Shown: positions 25,858-33,713 of the stretch, in pieces
Position numbering within the stretch: position 1 is the stretch's first letter
Layout: each line of letters starts with the position of its first letter
Origin: an uncultured Flavobacteriaceae bacterium
Lineage (GTDB): Bacteria > Bacteroidota > Bacteroidia > Flavobacteriales > Flavobacteriaceae
Reading direction: 5' to 3'
Length of the DNA: 64,000 bases
Assembly (NCBI GenBank): GCA_947501625.1
Contig: CANMWN010000004.1
Span: 124,001-188,000 of the forward strand
Notes under the pieces: model-generated
Databases searched by the model: none
What the model was told of the DNA's origin: nothing
What the model saw: only the letters and a program-made list of their open reading frames with translations
Made by a program: the position numbers and the translations under genes

Positions 25858-26202
25858 ATGAAAAAAATACTTTTAATATTATTTCTTTGCATCTTTACTT
25901 TTGGATTTTCACAGCAAAATCTGCAAGTAAAAACTAATAATACTTCCAGTATTAAAGGTTTATCCACTTTCCCAAACCCATTTACTGAAAGCACAAGAAT
26001 CACTTTTAAGAGTAATAAAAATCAAGAGGTAAAGTTGATTGTAAAAAACTTATTAGGTAAAACTGTTTTTTTACACAAGTTCTCTATTAAACCTGGAAAT
26101 ATTTCTCTCTCATTTCATAAAAATGAGTTAAAATCTGGTACTTATATTTATTCTATTCAAACAGATAGTGAGATAATTTCAAAAAGGCTCGTTATTAAAT
26201 GA
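25858..26202 (+). CDS. orphan type IX secretion C-terminal domain protein
   Basis: This 114-residue protein consists of a signal peptide (1-19, ending FGFSQ), a short linker and a C-terminal domain of the type IX secretion class (about 37-114). The domain shows STFPNPFTESTRI, VKNLLGKTVFLHKF, LKSGTYIYSI and the final KRLVIK. Normally this domain directs large cargo across the outer membrane, but here there is no cargo. The start is the second codon of the TTG-ATG pair, the ATG at 25858. It overlaps rnz by four bases (ATGA), so translation is probably coupled. Confidence 0.85.
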   Translation: MKKILLILFLCIFTFGFSQQNLQVKTNNTSSIKGLSTFPNPFTESTRITFKSNKNQEVKLIVKNLLGKTVFLHKFSIKPGNISLSFHKNELKSGTYIYSIQTDSEIISKRLVIK

Positions 26203-27113
26203 GTTTAAAACTCACAATTCTTGGCTGTCATAGTTCTACTCCCAAAACTACAGTAAACCCAAGTGCCCAAGTACTTGAAATAAAAAACCACACTTTTCTT
26301 ATCGATTGCGGTGAAGGTACTCAAGTACAACTACGAAAAAACAAAATTAAGTTTTCAAAAATTAAGAGAATTTTTATTTCACATTTACATGGCGATCATG
26401 TTTTTGGGCTAATTGGTTTGATATCAACTTTCAGGTTGTTAAATCATGCAAATGATTTGCATATATATGGACCAAAAGGCATTAAAGAATTTATTGTAAC
26501 TCAACTTAGGCTTTCTGATTCTTACGCTAAATTTCCTATCATTTTTCACGAATTATCTTCTAATGAAAGTGAATTGATTTATGAAGATGACAAAATCACT
26601 ATACATACTATACCGCTCAAGCATAGGATTTATACAAATGGTTATTTGTTTAAAGAAAAAATTGGAGAACGAAAATTAAATATAGATGCTATCAAAAACT
26701 ATCCTGAAATTGAAAAATGTGATTATCAAAATTTAAAGAATGGTAAAGATTATCAATTAAAAAATGGAGAACTAATACCAAATAAAGAATTGACACTAAA
26801 CCCAAATAAGCAATTAAGTTATGCTTATTGCAGTGACACATTATATAACGAATCTATAGTCTCTATTATTAAAAATGTAGATTTATTATATCACGAATCT
26901 ACATTTCTAGAATACCATAAAGAACTGGCCTTTAAAACAAAACATAGTACAGCTAAGCAAGCAGCTCAAATTGCTAAACTTGCCAATGTTAACAAACTAA
27001 TATTAGGGCATTATTCCTCTAGATATAAAGACCTAGAATCATTCAAAAAAGAGGCTAAAACTATATTCCCAAATACACTTTTAGCAATAGAGGGTAAAAC
27101 TTTCTCTCTCTAA
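26199..27113 (+). CDS. rnz: ribonuclease Z
   Basis: This 304-residue tRNA 3'-processing endonuclease of the metallo-beta-lactamase fold carries the zinc motif SHLHGDHVFGL (His62, His64, Asp66, His67). Further ligands are the CSDT-type Asp (AYCSDTLYN), HESTF, and the C-terminal LGHYSSRYKD with the last His. Length fits the short-form RNase Z. It is the last gene of the pyrR-pyrB run. Confidence 0.95.
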   Translation: MSLKLTILGCHSSTPKTTVNPSAQVLEIKNHTFLIDCGEGTQVQLRKNKIKFSKIKRIFISHLHGDHVFGLIGLISTFRLLNHANDLHIYGPKGIKEFIVTQLRLSDSYAKFPIIFHELSSNESELIYEDDKITIHTIPLKHRIYTNGYLFKEKIGERKLNIDAIKNYPEIEKCDYQNLKNGKDYQLKNGELIPNKELTLNPNKQLSYAYCSDTLYNESIVSIIKNVDLLYHESTFLEYHKELAFKTKHSTAKQAAQIAKLANVNKLILGHYSSRYKDLESFKKEAKTIFPNTLLAIEGKTFSL

Positions 27114-27136
27114 TTTTAACATACAATCTCCTCTTT

Positions 27137-27176
27137 TGTTAAAGTCATGTTAAAGAGTGTTAATATTAGTAACACT
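27137..27176 (+). promoter_or_regulatory. phased TGTTAA boxes upstream of the beta-barrel gene
   Basis: TGTTAA occurs at 27137, 27148 and 27158, spaced 11 and 10 bases (one helix turn). The first two extend to TGTTAAAG. The third is part of an inverted repeat AGTGTTA (27156-27162) / TAACACT (27170-27176). The array ends five bases before the -33 element, a classic activator position. Confidence 0.5.
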
Positions 27177-27180
27177 TCTA

Positions 27181-27210
27181 TTTGATGGTCGTCATATGGT
27201 CATACATTTG
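27181..27210 (+). promoter_or_regulatory. promoter of the outer-membrane beta-barrel gene
   Basis: TTTG (27181-27184), 18 bases, TACATTTG (27203-27210), 18 bases before the ATG. Confidence 0.75.
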
Positions 27211-27228
27211 AAAAAAATACTAACTATT

Positions 27229-29661
27229 ATGAAAAAAAGTCTACTTAGCATTTTAATGCTATTTACAAGTGTTTTTCTTTTTGCACAAACTCCTAAAGTT
27301 GGATCAGTAACAGGAAAAATAATCGATACCAAAACTCAAGAAGAATTACCTTATGTAAGCATTGTTGTTAAAAGTGCTAGTAATGAAGTTTTAACTGGTG
27401 GAATTACTGATGACAAAGGAAAATTTGAAATAAAACAAATACCACTTGGCGAAAATATTGTTGAAATTCAATTTATAGGTTATAAAACTGTAGAAAAGAA
27501 AATAAACTTCACTAGAAATAATTCTAAACATAATTTAAATACAGTCGGTTTAACTGAAGATGCAACTCAACTAGACGAAGTTGTTGTTGTGGCTGAAACC
27601 TCAACTGTAGTTCAAAAAATTGACCGTAAAGTAATTAATGTAGGTAAAGATTTAACTTCTGCAGGTACTACAGCATCTGAATTATTAAACAACGTACAAT
27701 CAGTGAGTGTTGATTCACAAACAGGAAACATTAGCCTTCGTGGTAACGAAAATGTTCGAGTATTAGTCGATGGAAAAATCACTAATATTAGCGCAGCACA
27801 ATTATTAAAACAGATTCCATCAACATCTATTAAACAAGTTGAATTAATTACCAATCCTTCAGCAAAATATAATCCAGAAGGAATGAGCGGAATGATTAAT
27901 ATTATTCTTCACAAAAATGCGAACCAAGGATTTAATGGAAATGTTAATATTGGTGTAACTAGAGGTGAAAATACACGATTTAACGGTTCAGTAGATATGA
28001 ATTATAAAACTGGAAAAGTGAATTTCTTTACCAATTACGGGTACAATACTGGTAAAAATGACAATTTTGGACACGTTGATAGAACAGACAACAATTCTTT
28101 TCAAAGATTTGAATTTGACAATGATCGAGATTCACACTTATTAAAATTTGGTGCTGATGTTTATATCAATGATAAAAACACTTTTTCAGCCTACACTATT
28201 CAAAATAAATCAGACAATTTAGCCCAAGGTACTACTAAAATTTCTGATAATGGTGTACTTGTTAATGATAGTTTTAACAGTCAAGATACTGAAAGTAAGA
28301 ACGAAACTTACAATATTAACTATAAAACAGAATTTAATAAAGAAGGACATAACTTGGAGTTTGAAGGCAACTTCTCTTATGCTGAAAATCCTGAATATGC
28401 AATCAATGGAGAAACTATAAATCCAAATGATCAATTCAACAATTACACAAGTAGAGTAAACAATACGAGAAGAAATAATATTTTTAATATTGATTATACG
28501 AATCCTGTTTCAAAAAATGGTAAACTTGAATTAGGTTTAGAATACAGATATAACAAAACCTTCAATGATAATACTACAACTCAATTTGAATACACTTTAG
28601 ATCAAAATGGAAATCAAATTCCTGATGGAATGGGTGGTTTTGAAACTCAACAAATTCCTTATTCAAACTTTGAGTACAAAAGAGATATTTATTCTGCTTA
28701 CGCAACTTATGGCCATAAATTTGACAAAGTTACATTGCAAGTAGGAGCACGTTTTGAACAATATGAAATTGAAGGAGATTTTAATAAAGGATCAGAAAAC
28801 CAATTAGTAACTGATGAAATATTTTCTATCTACCCTTCAGCATTTATAACTTATAATCCTAGTGAAAAAAATCAATGGCAAGTAAGTTATAGTCGTAGAG
28901 TTGACAGACCATCATTAGGTCAAATCAATCCAATTAGAGAGTGGAGTACTCCAAGAATAACTTCGGTTGGAAATCCAGATTTAATGCCTCAGTTTACTAA
29001 TTCATTTGAATTAAATTACACACGTCAAATCAAAAAAGGTTCTGTATCATTTGGTACATTTTATAGAAGAGTAAATGACAATATCACTCGTATTTTAAAT
29101 ACCGATCCTCTTGATAGTGACAAAGTTTTATTATCATTTACCAATACCAATGCGAGTAATAGGTATGGAGTTGAAGCATCATTTAATTATGCAATCAATA
29201 AATGGTGGAGAATGAATGCAAGCACAGATTTATATACACAAGACGAATCTGGAACTGCAAACGGAGATGAACTTGAAGTAACAAATACTGCATTTAACGC
29301 TCGTATAAGTAACAGTTTTAGAGCAACAAAGAATTTACGATTTCAACTTTTTGCTATGTATCGCGGAGGAGGAAGAAGCATCCAATTTGAAACTCGTCCT
29401 ATGACTATGGTAAATATTGGATCAAGTTTAAATGTCTTGAAAGGCAAAGGAACTATAAACTTTAGAGTAAATGACATCTTTAAAGGTATGAGGTTCAAAT
29501 TTGAATCTGTAAATCCTTATCCTTCTACTGGACAATTTAATTGGGAAAGTCAAACGGCTTATCTAGGCTTTTCTTACCGATTTGGCGGTGGAAAGAACAG
29601 AGCATTGCGTAGAAAGCAAAGAGATAATAATGAAACTCAAGGAAGCGGAGGTTTCTTATAA
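27229..29661 (+). CDS. outer-membrane beta-barrel protein, TonB-dependent receptor family
   Basis: This 810-residue protein has a signal peptide (1-20, FLFAQ), a carboxypeptidase-regulatory-like domain (about 25-110, GSVTGKIIDTKTQEELPYVSIVV), a plug-like domain (NISLRGNENVRVLVDGKITN) and a barrel of the OMP_b-brl_3 type. The last strand is AYLGFSYRFGGG, followed by a basic, low-complexity tail. The ATG at 27229 starts a canonical signal peptide; open codons upstream contain the promoter. Ligand unknown. Phased TGTTAA boxes suggest control by a two-component or similar activator. A terminator follows. Confidence 0.88.
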   Translation: MKKSLLSILMLFTSVFLFAQTPKVGSVTGKIIDTKTQEELPYVSIVVKSASNEVLTGGITDDKGKFEIKQIPLGENIVEIQFIGYKTVEKKINFTRNNSKHNLNTVGLTEDATQLDEVVVVAETSTVVQKIDRKVINVGKDLTSAGTTASELLNNVQSVSVDSQTGNISLRGNENVRVLVDGKITNISAAQLLKQIPSTSIKQVELITNPSAKYNPEGMSGMINIILHKNANQGFNGNVNIGVTRGENTRFNGSVDMNYKTGKVNFFTNYGYNTGKNDNFGHVDRTDNNSFQRFEFDNDRDSHLLKFGADVYINDKNTFSAYTIQNKSDNLAQGTTKISDNGVLVNDSFNSQDTESKNETYNINYKTEFNKEGHNLEFEGNFSYAENPEYAINGETINPNDQFNNYTSRVNNTRRNNIFNIDYTNPVSKNGKLELGLEYRYNKTFNDNTTTQFEYTLDQNGNQIPDGMGGFETQQIPYSNFEYKRDIYSAYATYGHKFDKVTLQVGARFEQYEIEGDFNKGSENQLVTDEIFSIYPSAFITYNPSEKNQWQVSYSRRVDRPSLGQINPIREWSTPRITSVGNPDLMPQFTNSFELNYTRQIKKGSVSFGTFYRRVNDNITRILNTDPLDSDKVLLSFTNTNASNRYGVEASFNYAINKWWRMNASTDLYTQDESGTANGDELEVTNTAFNARISNSFRATKNLRFQLFAMYRGGGRSIQFETRPMTMVNIGSSLNVLKGKGTINFRVNDIFKGMRFKFESVNPYPSTGQFNWESQTAYLGFSYRFGGGKNRALRRKQRDNNETQGSGGFL

Positions 29662-29687
29662 GAAAATTAGTTTAGGTTAAGTTGATT

Positions 29688-29735
29688 GAAGAGGTTTTGT
29701 CATTAATTTTTATTGATGAGACCTCTTCTTTTTTA
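29688..29735 (+). terminator. terminator after the beta-barrel gene
   Basis: GAAGAGGT (29688-29695) pairs with ACCTCTTC (29721-29728), with further pairing inside (TCAT / ATGA), then TTTTTTAT. Confidence 0.8.
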
Positions 29736-29738
29736 TAT

Positions 29739-29773
29739 CACGGTTTTCCGTGAATCAAAATCACGGGATTTTG
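29739..29773. repeat. two small tandem hairpins
   Basis: CACGG-TTTT-CCGTG (29739-29752) is followed at once by CAAAATC-ACGG-GATTTTG (29756-29773). Both are perfect. They lie just after the terminator and before an orphan promoter; purpose unknown. Confidence 0.4.
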
Positions 29774-29776
29774 GTA

Positions 29777-29807
29777 TTGATTAAAAGCACTAAACACTAT
29801 AAATTTG
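29777..29807 (+). promoter_or_regulatory. orphan promoter with no gene behind it
   Basis: TTG (29777-29779), 20 bases, TAAATTTG (29800-29807). No open reading frame with support follows on this strand before the terminator at 29892-29924. Confidence 0.45.
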
Positions 29808-29811
29808 TACT

Positions 29812-29926
29812 GTTATTTAATGTGAATTATTGGGTACGACATAATAACTCGTGAACATTTTATAGTTGTGGGGACATATAAAATATCACAAAAAAAAAGC
29901 ATCAACAATATTGATGCTTTTTTTAT
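29812..29926 (+). ncRNA. candidate small RNA between the beta-barrel and fabH-like genes
   Basis: A full consensus promoter (ending 29807) and a strong intrinsic terminator (to 29924) bracket about 115 bases without a credible coding frame. A transcript starting near 29812 would end in the T run. The family is not recognised. It would be convergent with the fabH-like gene, whose own terminator is the same hairpin, so the promoter may be fortuitous. Confidence 0.3.
29892..29924. terminator. bidirectional terminator of the fabH-like gene
   Basis: A-rich left arm plus GCATCAA (29892-29905) pairs with TTGATGC plus T7 (29911-29924), loop of five bases. Functional in both directions; it lies 21 bases after the fabH-like stop. 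Confidence 0.88.
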
Positions 29927-29944
29927 TTAATTTAAAATTTATGA

Positions 29945-30952
29945 CTACCATCTTATTACTACACTTCCCCAAGTAAATCCACTTCCAAAAGCAGCTAAAA
30001 CTACTAAATCATTATCTTTAATCTTGCCCTTTTCCCATGCTTCAGTCAATGCTATAATTACAGATGCTGCTGTAGTATTTCCATATTTCTGGATATTATT
30101 AAACACCTTATCATCAGTTAATTGAAACTTTCTTTGGATAAATTGTGCGATTCGCAAATTCGCTTGATGTGGAATCAACATATCAATATCTTCTTTATTC
30201 AAATTGTTTGCTTTCAATCCTTCAACTATGGCTTCTGAAAAACGCACTACTGCATGTTTAAATACAAATTGTCCATTCATATATGGAAAATATGAAGTGT
30301 CGTCAGGATTATTTTCTTCCAAAATTTCTGGAACCCATCTTCCAGTCGCTGGACCTTCAAGCATTAATTCCTTGGCGTATTTACCTTCCGAATGCAAATG
30401 AGATGACAAAATACCTTTTCCTTTTTCTTCACTTCTTGAAACTACCGCTGCTCCTGCTCCATCACCAAAAATAACTGTTACTCCTCTTCCTCTAGTTGAA
30501 CGCTCCAATCCTCCTGAATGGTTTTCTGAACCTATCACCAGAATGTTCTTATACATTCCTGTTTTTATAAATTGGTCGGCAACAGACATAGAATAAATAA
30601 ATCCAGAGCATTGATTTCTCACATCCAATGCGCCAATTGTTGGCATATCCAACATGTCCTGAACTCTTACGCCACCTCCAGGAAAATATAAATCTGGACT
30701 CAACGTAGCAAAAATGATAAAATCAATATCGTCCTTTGTCAATCCAGCTCGTTCAATTGCTATTTTTGAGGCCTTTACAGCCATAGTAGTTGTAGTGTCA
30801 TCGGTTTTAGGATCAATCCATCTTCGTTCTTTTATTCCAGTTCTTTCCTGAATCCATTCATCATTAGTGTCCATCCATTGAGATAAATCATCATTGGTAA
30901 CAACATTTTCTGGAACATAATATCCTAGTCCCGTAATTTTTGAATTATACAT
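29945..30952 (-). CDS. 3-oxoacyl-ACP synthase III family protein (FabH-like)
   Basis: This is a 335-residue thiolase-fold condensing enzyme. The catalytic Cys115 (ALDVRNQCSGFIYS), the His of LIPHQANLRIAQ and the Asn of YGNTTAASV form the KAS III triad. It would join an acyl-CoA primer with malonyl-ACP. Bacteroidota usually have several such paralogues, and this one is not in a plsX-fabH operon. It may serve branched or special fatty acids rather than the main pathway, so no gene symbol is given. It is divergent from htpG. Confidence 0.88.
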   Translation of the reverse strand: MYNSKITGLGYYVPENVVTNDDLSQWMDTNDEWIQERTGIKERRWIDPKTDDTTTTMAVKASKIAIERAGLTKDDIDFIIFATLSPDLYFPGGGVRVQDMLDMPTIGALDVRNQCSGFIYSMSVADQFIKTGMYKNILVIGSENHSGGLERSTRGRGVTVIFGDGAGAAVVSRSEEKGKGILSSHLHSEGKYAKELMLEGPATGRWVPEILEENNPDDTSYFPYMNGQFVFKHAVVRFSEAIVEGLKANNLNKEDIDMLIPHQANLRIAQFIQRKFQLTDDKVFNNIQKYGNTTAASVIIALTEAWEKGKIKDNDLVVLAAFGSGFTWGSVVIRW

Positions 30953-30979
30953 CTATATCTTTTTTCGTTTTCGTAAAAT

Positions 30980-30987
30980 CAAATTTA
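30980..30987 (-). promoter_or_regulatory. -7 box of the fabH-like gene
   Basis: On the minus strand this reads TAAATTTG, a perfect TAnnTTTG, 27 bases before the ATG at 30952. No -33 TTG at standard spacing. Confidence 0.5.
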
Positions 30988-31079
30988 CAAAAAAACAATC
31001 ATTCTTCATTCTTCAGTCATTATATTACAATTTTATCACATTATCTCATTATAACATTACATCATTATCAAAAAAACTC

Positions 31080-31119
31080 TGTCATCTTGTCACAAAATTT
31101 CTTTTGGTATTTTTTTTGT
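31080..31119 (+). promoter_or_regulatory. sigma-54-like promoter and TGTCA repeats before htpG
   Basis: TGG (31105-31107) and TTGT (31116-31119) stand at the exact GG-to-G distance of 12 bases used by RpoN -24/-12 promoters (consensus TGGCAC, N5, TTGC; here GT instead of GC). Just upstream TGTCA occurs twice (31080-31084, 31088-31092) as a short direct repeat. No TAnnTTTG box is found in front of htpG. Confidence 0.45.
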
Positions 31120-31160
31120 CTATAACCTTAAAAATTAAAACAATCTAAATAAAATATAAT

Positions 31161-33074
31161 ATGGCAACTGGAAACATTAATGTAACAGCAGAAAATATTT
31201 TCCCTATAATTAAAAAGTTTTTGTATTCTGATCATGAAATCTTTTTACGCGAACTTATCTCAAATGCAACTGATGCAACTTTAAAATTAAAACACCTTTC
31301 AACTCTTGGTGAGGCCAAAGGTGATATTGGTGAACCAATCATCGAAATCAAACTAGATAAAGAGGCTAAAGAAATCAGAATCATTGATCAAGGTATAGGT
31401 ATGGATGCTGAAGAAGTTGAAAAATATATCAATCAAGTGGCTTTTTCTGGAGCCGAAGAGTTTGTTGAAAAATACAAAGACAAAGTTCCAGATAGCGGAA
31501 TTATTGGTCATTTCGGATTGGGATTCTATTCAGCATTTATGGTTGCTGAGCGTGTAGAAATTTTCACAAAATCATTTAAAGAAGACAGTAAAGCAGTTCG
31601 TTGGGAATGTGATGGAAGTCCACAATACACACTGGAAGAAACTGACAGAACAGAGCGCGGAACTGAAATCGTGTTGCATATTGCTGAAGATTCTGAAGAG
31701 TTTTTGGACGAAGGTAAAATCAGAGGTTTATTGACCAAGTACAATAAGTTTATGCCTATTCCAATAAAGTTTGGAACTAAAGAAATAAACGATCCAAATC
31801 ATACGCCTAAAACAACAAAAGATAAAGACGGTAAAGATACTACTGAACCTCAGAAAAAAATAACTATTGATGACATCATCAACAATCCAAATCCAGCGTG
31901 GACAAAGCAACCAAGTGAACTTGAAGATGAGGATTATAAAAATTTCTATCGCGAGTTGTACCCAATGCAATTTGAAGAGCCGTTATTCAACATTCATTTG
32001 AATGTAGATTATCCATTCAACTTGACCGGAATTTTATATTTCCCAAAAATCAGTAAGAACATTGATCCTCAAAAAGACAGAATTCAGTTATACCAAAACC
32101 AAGTTTTTGTAACTGACAATGTAGAGGGAATTGTTCCTGATTTCTTACAGATGCTGAGAGGAGTTATTGATTCTCCAGACATTCCATTGAATGTATCTCG
32201 TAGTTATTTACAGGCTGATGGAGCCGTTAAGAAAATATCTAGTTACATTACTCGTAAAGTGGCAGACAAACTAAATAGTTTGTTTAAAAATGATAGAAAA
32301 GCATTTGAAGAAAAGTGGGAAGACATCAAAATAATTATTGAATACGGAATGCTTTCTGAAGAAAAATTCTTTGAAAAAGCAGACAAATTTGCCTTATATC
32401 CAACGGTAGATAATGAATATTTTATTTGGGACGAATTGATTGAAAAAATCAAAGAAAACCAAACCGATAAAGATGACAAAACTGTTGTTCTATATGCATC
32501 GGATGTGAAAGCACAACACAGTTATATCCAAGATGCAAAAGACAAAGGATATAAAGTTTTATTGTTAGACTCTCCTATTGTTTCTCACCTTATTCAAAAA
32601 CTAGAAACAAGTAAAGAAAATATTTCTTTTGTACGTGTTGATGGTGACCATATTGATAATTTAATCAAGAAAGAAGACACTAAAATCTCTAAATTATCCG
32701 AGGAAGAACAAGCGAGTTTAAAAACTTTATTGGAGACTAATATTCCTAAAGAAACTTATACTATTCAATTGGAAGCAATGGATTCTAATGCCAATCCTTT
32801 TATCATTACTCAACCAGAATTTATGCGTCGTATGAAAGAAATGCAAGCAACTGGCGGTGGCGGAATGATGGGAATGGGTAATTTCCCAGACATGTACAAT
32901 TTGGTAGTAAACACCAATAGCGAATTGGTTGGAGAAATCTTGAATACCAAAACTAGCAAGAAGCAAGAACGCTTAATCAAACAAACATTTGATTTAGCAA
33001 AACTTTCTCAAAACCTTTTACATGGCGAAGAGTTAACTAGTTTTATAAAGCGCAGTTTTGATATGATTAAATAA
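31161..33074 (+). CDS. htpG: molecular chaperone HtpG (Hsp90)
   Basis: This is a 637-residue cytoplasmic ATP-dependent chaperone. The N-terminal GHKL ATPase domain shows the three family motifs: ELISNATDATLKLKHL, IIDQGIGMDAEEVE and GHFGLGFYSAFMVAE. The middle and C-terminal dimerisation domains follow. A charged linker (about 215-235, TTKDKDGKDTTEPQKK) separates N and middle domains. Near the C-terminus there is an unusual Gly-Met run (ATGGGGMMGMGNFPDMYN). Its upstream region resembles a stress promoter of the RpoN type. A terminator follows. Confidence 0.96.
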   Translation: MATGNINVTAENIFPIIKKFLYSDHEIFLRELISNATDATLKLKHLSTLGEAKGDIGEPIIEIKLDKEAKEIRIIDQGIGMDAEEVEKYINQVAFSGAEEFVEKYKDKVPDSGIIGHFGLGFYSAFMVAERVEIFTKSFKEDSKAVRWECDGSPQYTLEETDRTERGTEIVLHIAEDSEEFLDEGKIRGLLTKYNKFMPIPIKFGTKEINDPNHTPKTTKDKDGKDTTEPQKKITIDDIINNPNPAWTKQPSELEDEDYKNFYRELYPMQFEEPLFNIHLNVDYPFNLTGILYFPKISKNIDPQKDRIQLYQNQVFVTDNVEGIVPDFLQMLRGVIDSPDIPLNVSRSYLQADGAVKKISSYITRKVADKLNSLFKNDRKAFEEKWEDIKIIIEYGMLSEEKFFEKADKFALYPTVDNEYFIWDELIEKIKENQTDKDDKTVVLYASDVKAQHSYIQDAKDKGYKVLLLDSPIVSHLIQKLETSKENISFVRVDGDHIDNLIKKEDTKISKLSEEEQASLKTLLETNIPKETYTIQLEAMDSNANPFIITQPEFMRRMKEMQATGGGGMMGMGNFPDMYNLVVNTNSELVGEILNTKTSKKQERLIKQTFDLAKLSQNLLHGEELTSFIKRSFDMIK

Positions 33075-33096
33075 AATCATTGTCACACTATTATAG

Positions 33097-33131
33097 AAAG
33101 CCTCTTTGTTTTATCAAAGAGGCTTTTTTTA
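33097..33131 (+). terminator. htpG terminator
   Basis: AAAGCCTCTTTG (33097-33108) pairs with CAAAGAGGCTTT (33115-33126), loop of six bases, followed by Ts. Confidence 0.9.
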
Positions 33132-33211
33132 TTAACTAATCAAAAAGGGCACTTTACGCATTTATAAGTCATGTTTACTCAATACCAATTTTTATCAATT
33201 GACTTCTATCA

Positions 33212-33219
33212 TAAATTTG
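33212..33219 (+). promoter_or_regulatory. -7 box before 33249 gene
   Basis: TAAATTTG matches TAnnTTTG, 29 bases before the ATG at 33249. No well-placed -33 TTG. Confidence 0.45.
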
Positions 33220-33248
33220 ATTAAGTTTAACCTATAAATTTTAATATC

Positions 33249-33701
33249 ATGAAAAATCAAAGAAAAGAATTAACAATGTGGAGTAAAAAATTTGGATTAG
33301 TTTGTATAATTCTATTCTCAATGAGTACAATTCTTGCTCAAACAGATCATACAAAGCAAGTATCGCAGACTAAATTAAAACAAGAAAATGAAAAAAAAGA
33401 AATTGTTGTAAAAGGGAATGTTTCTGATGATACTGGTGGATTGCCTGATGTAAATATCGTTTTAGAAGGAACAGCAATTGGTACAACAACAAATCTTAAA
33501 GGCGATTTTGAGTTTCCAAAAAAACTAAAAAAAGGTGATGTACTTGTCTTTAGTTATTTGGGTATGGAATCTCAAAAAGTGGTTATAAACAACTCGAATT
33601 CAGCCTCAAATGTTGGATTAAAATTAGATATGGTTTTAACTCCTGTAACACTTTTAGGAAGCGCTTCTTCAAACAAAGTATACAAATCAAAAAGGAAATA
33701 A
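33249..33701 (+). CDS. secreted carboxypeptidase-regulatory-like domain protein
   Basis: This 150-residue protein has a signal peptide (about 1-31, STILAQ) and one carboxypeptidase-regulatory-like beta-sandwich (about 52-130: VVKGNVSDDTGGLPDVNIVL, TTTNLKGDFEFPK, GDVLVFSYLGMESQKVVI). This is the same module found at the N-terminus of TonB receptors, but here alone, followed by a basic tail (KVYKSKRK). It could be a free adaptor domain or a remnant of a receptor. There is no frame continuing into plug or barrel sequence, so decay is not evident. The next gene starts 12 bases later. Confidence 0.8.
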   Translation: MKNQRKELTMWSKKFGLVCIILFSMSTILAQTDHTKQVSQTKLKQENEKKEIVVKGNVSDDTGGLPDVNIVLEGTAIGTTTNLKGDFEFPKKLKKGDVLVFSYLGMESQKVVINNSNSASNVGLKLDMVLTPVTLLGSASSNKVYKSKRK

Positions 33702-33713
33702 TACTTTAATAGT

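Noticed and set aside
33249-33701. Remnant of a TonB receptor broken by frameshift
   Set aside because: No plug or barrel sequence follows in any frame; the next gene begins 12 bases later with its own signal peptide. A stand-alone domain is the simpler reading.
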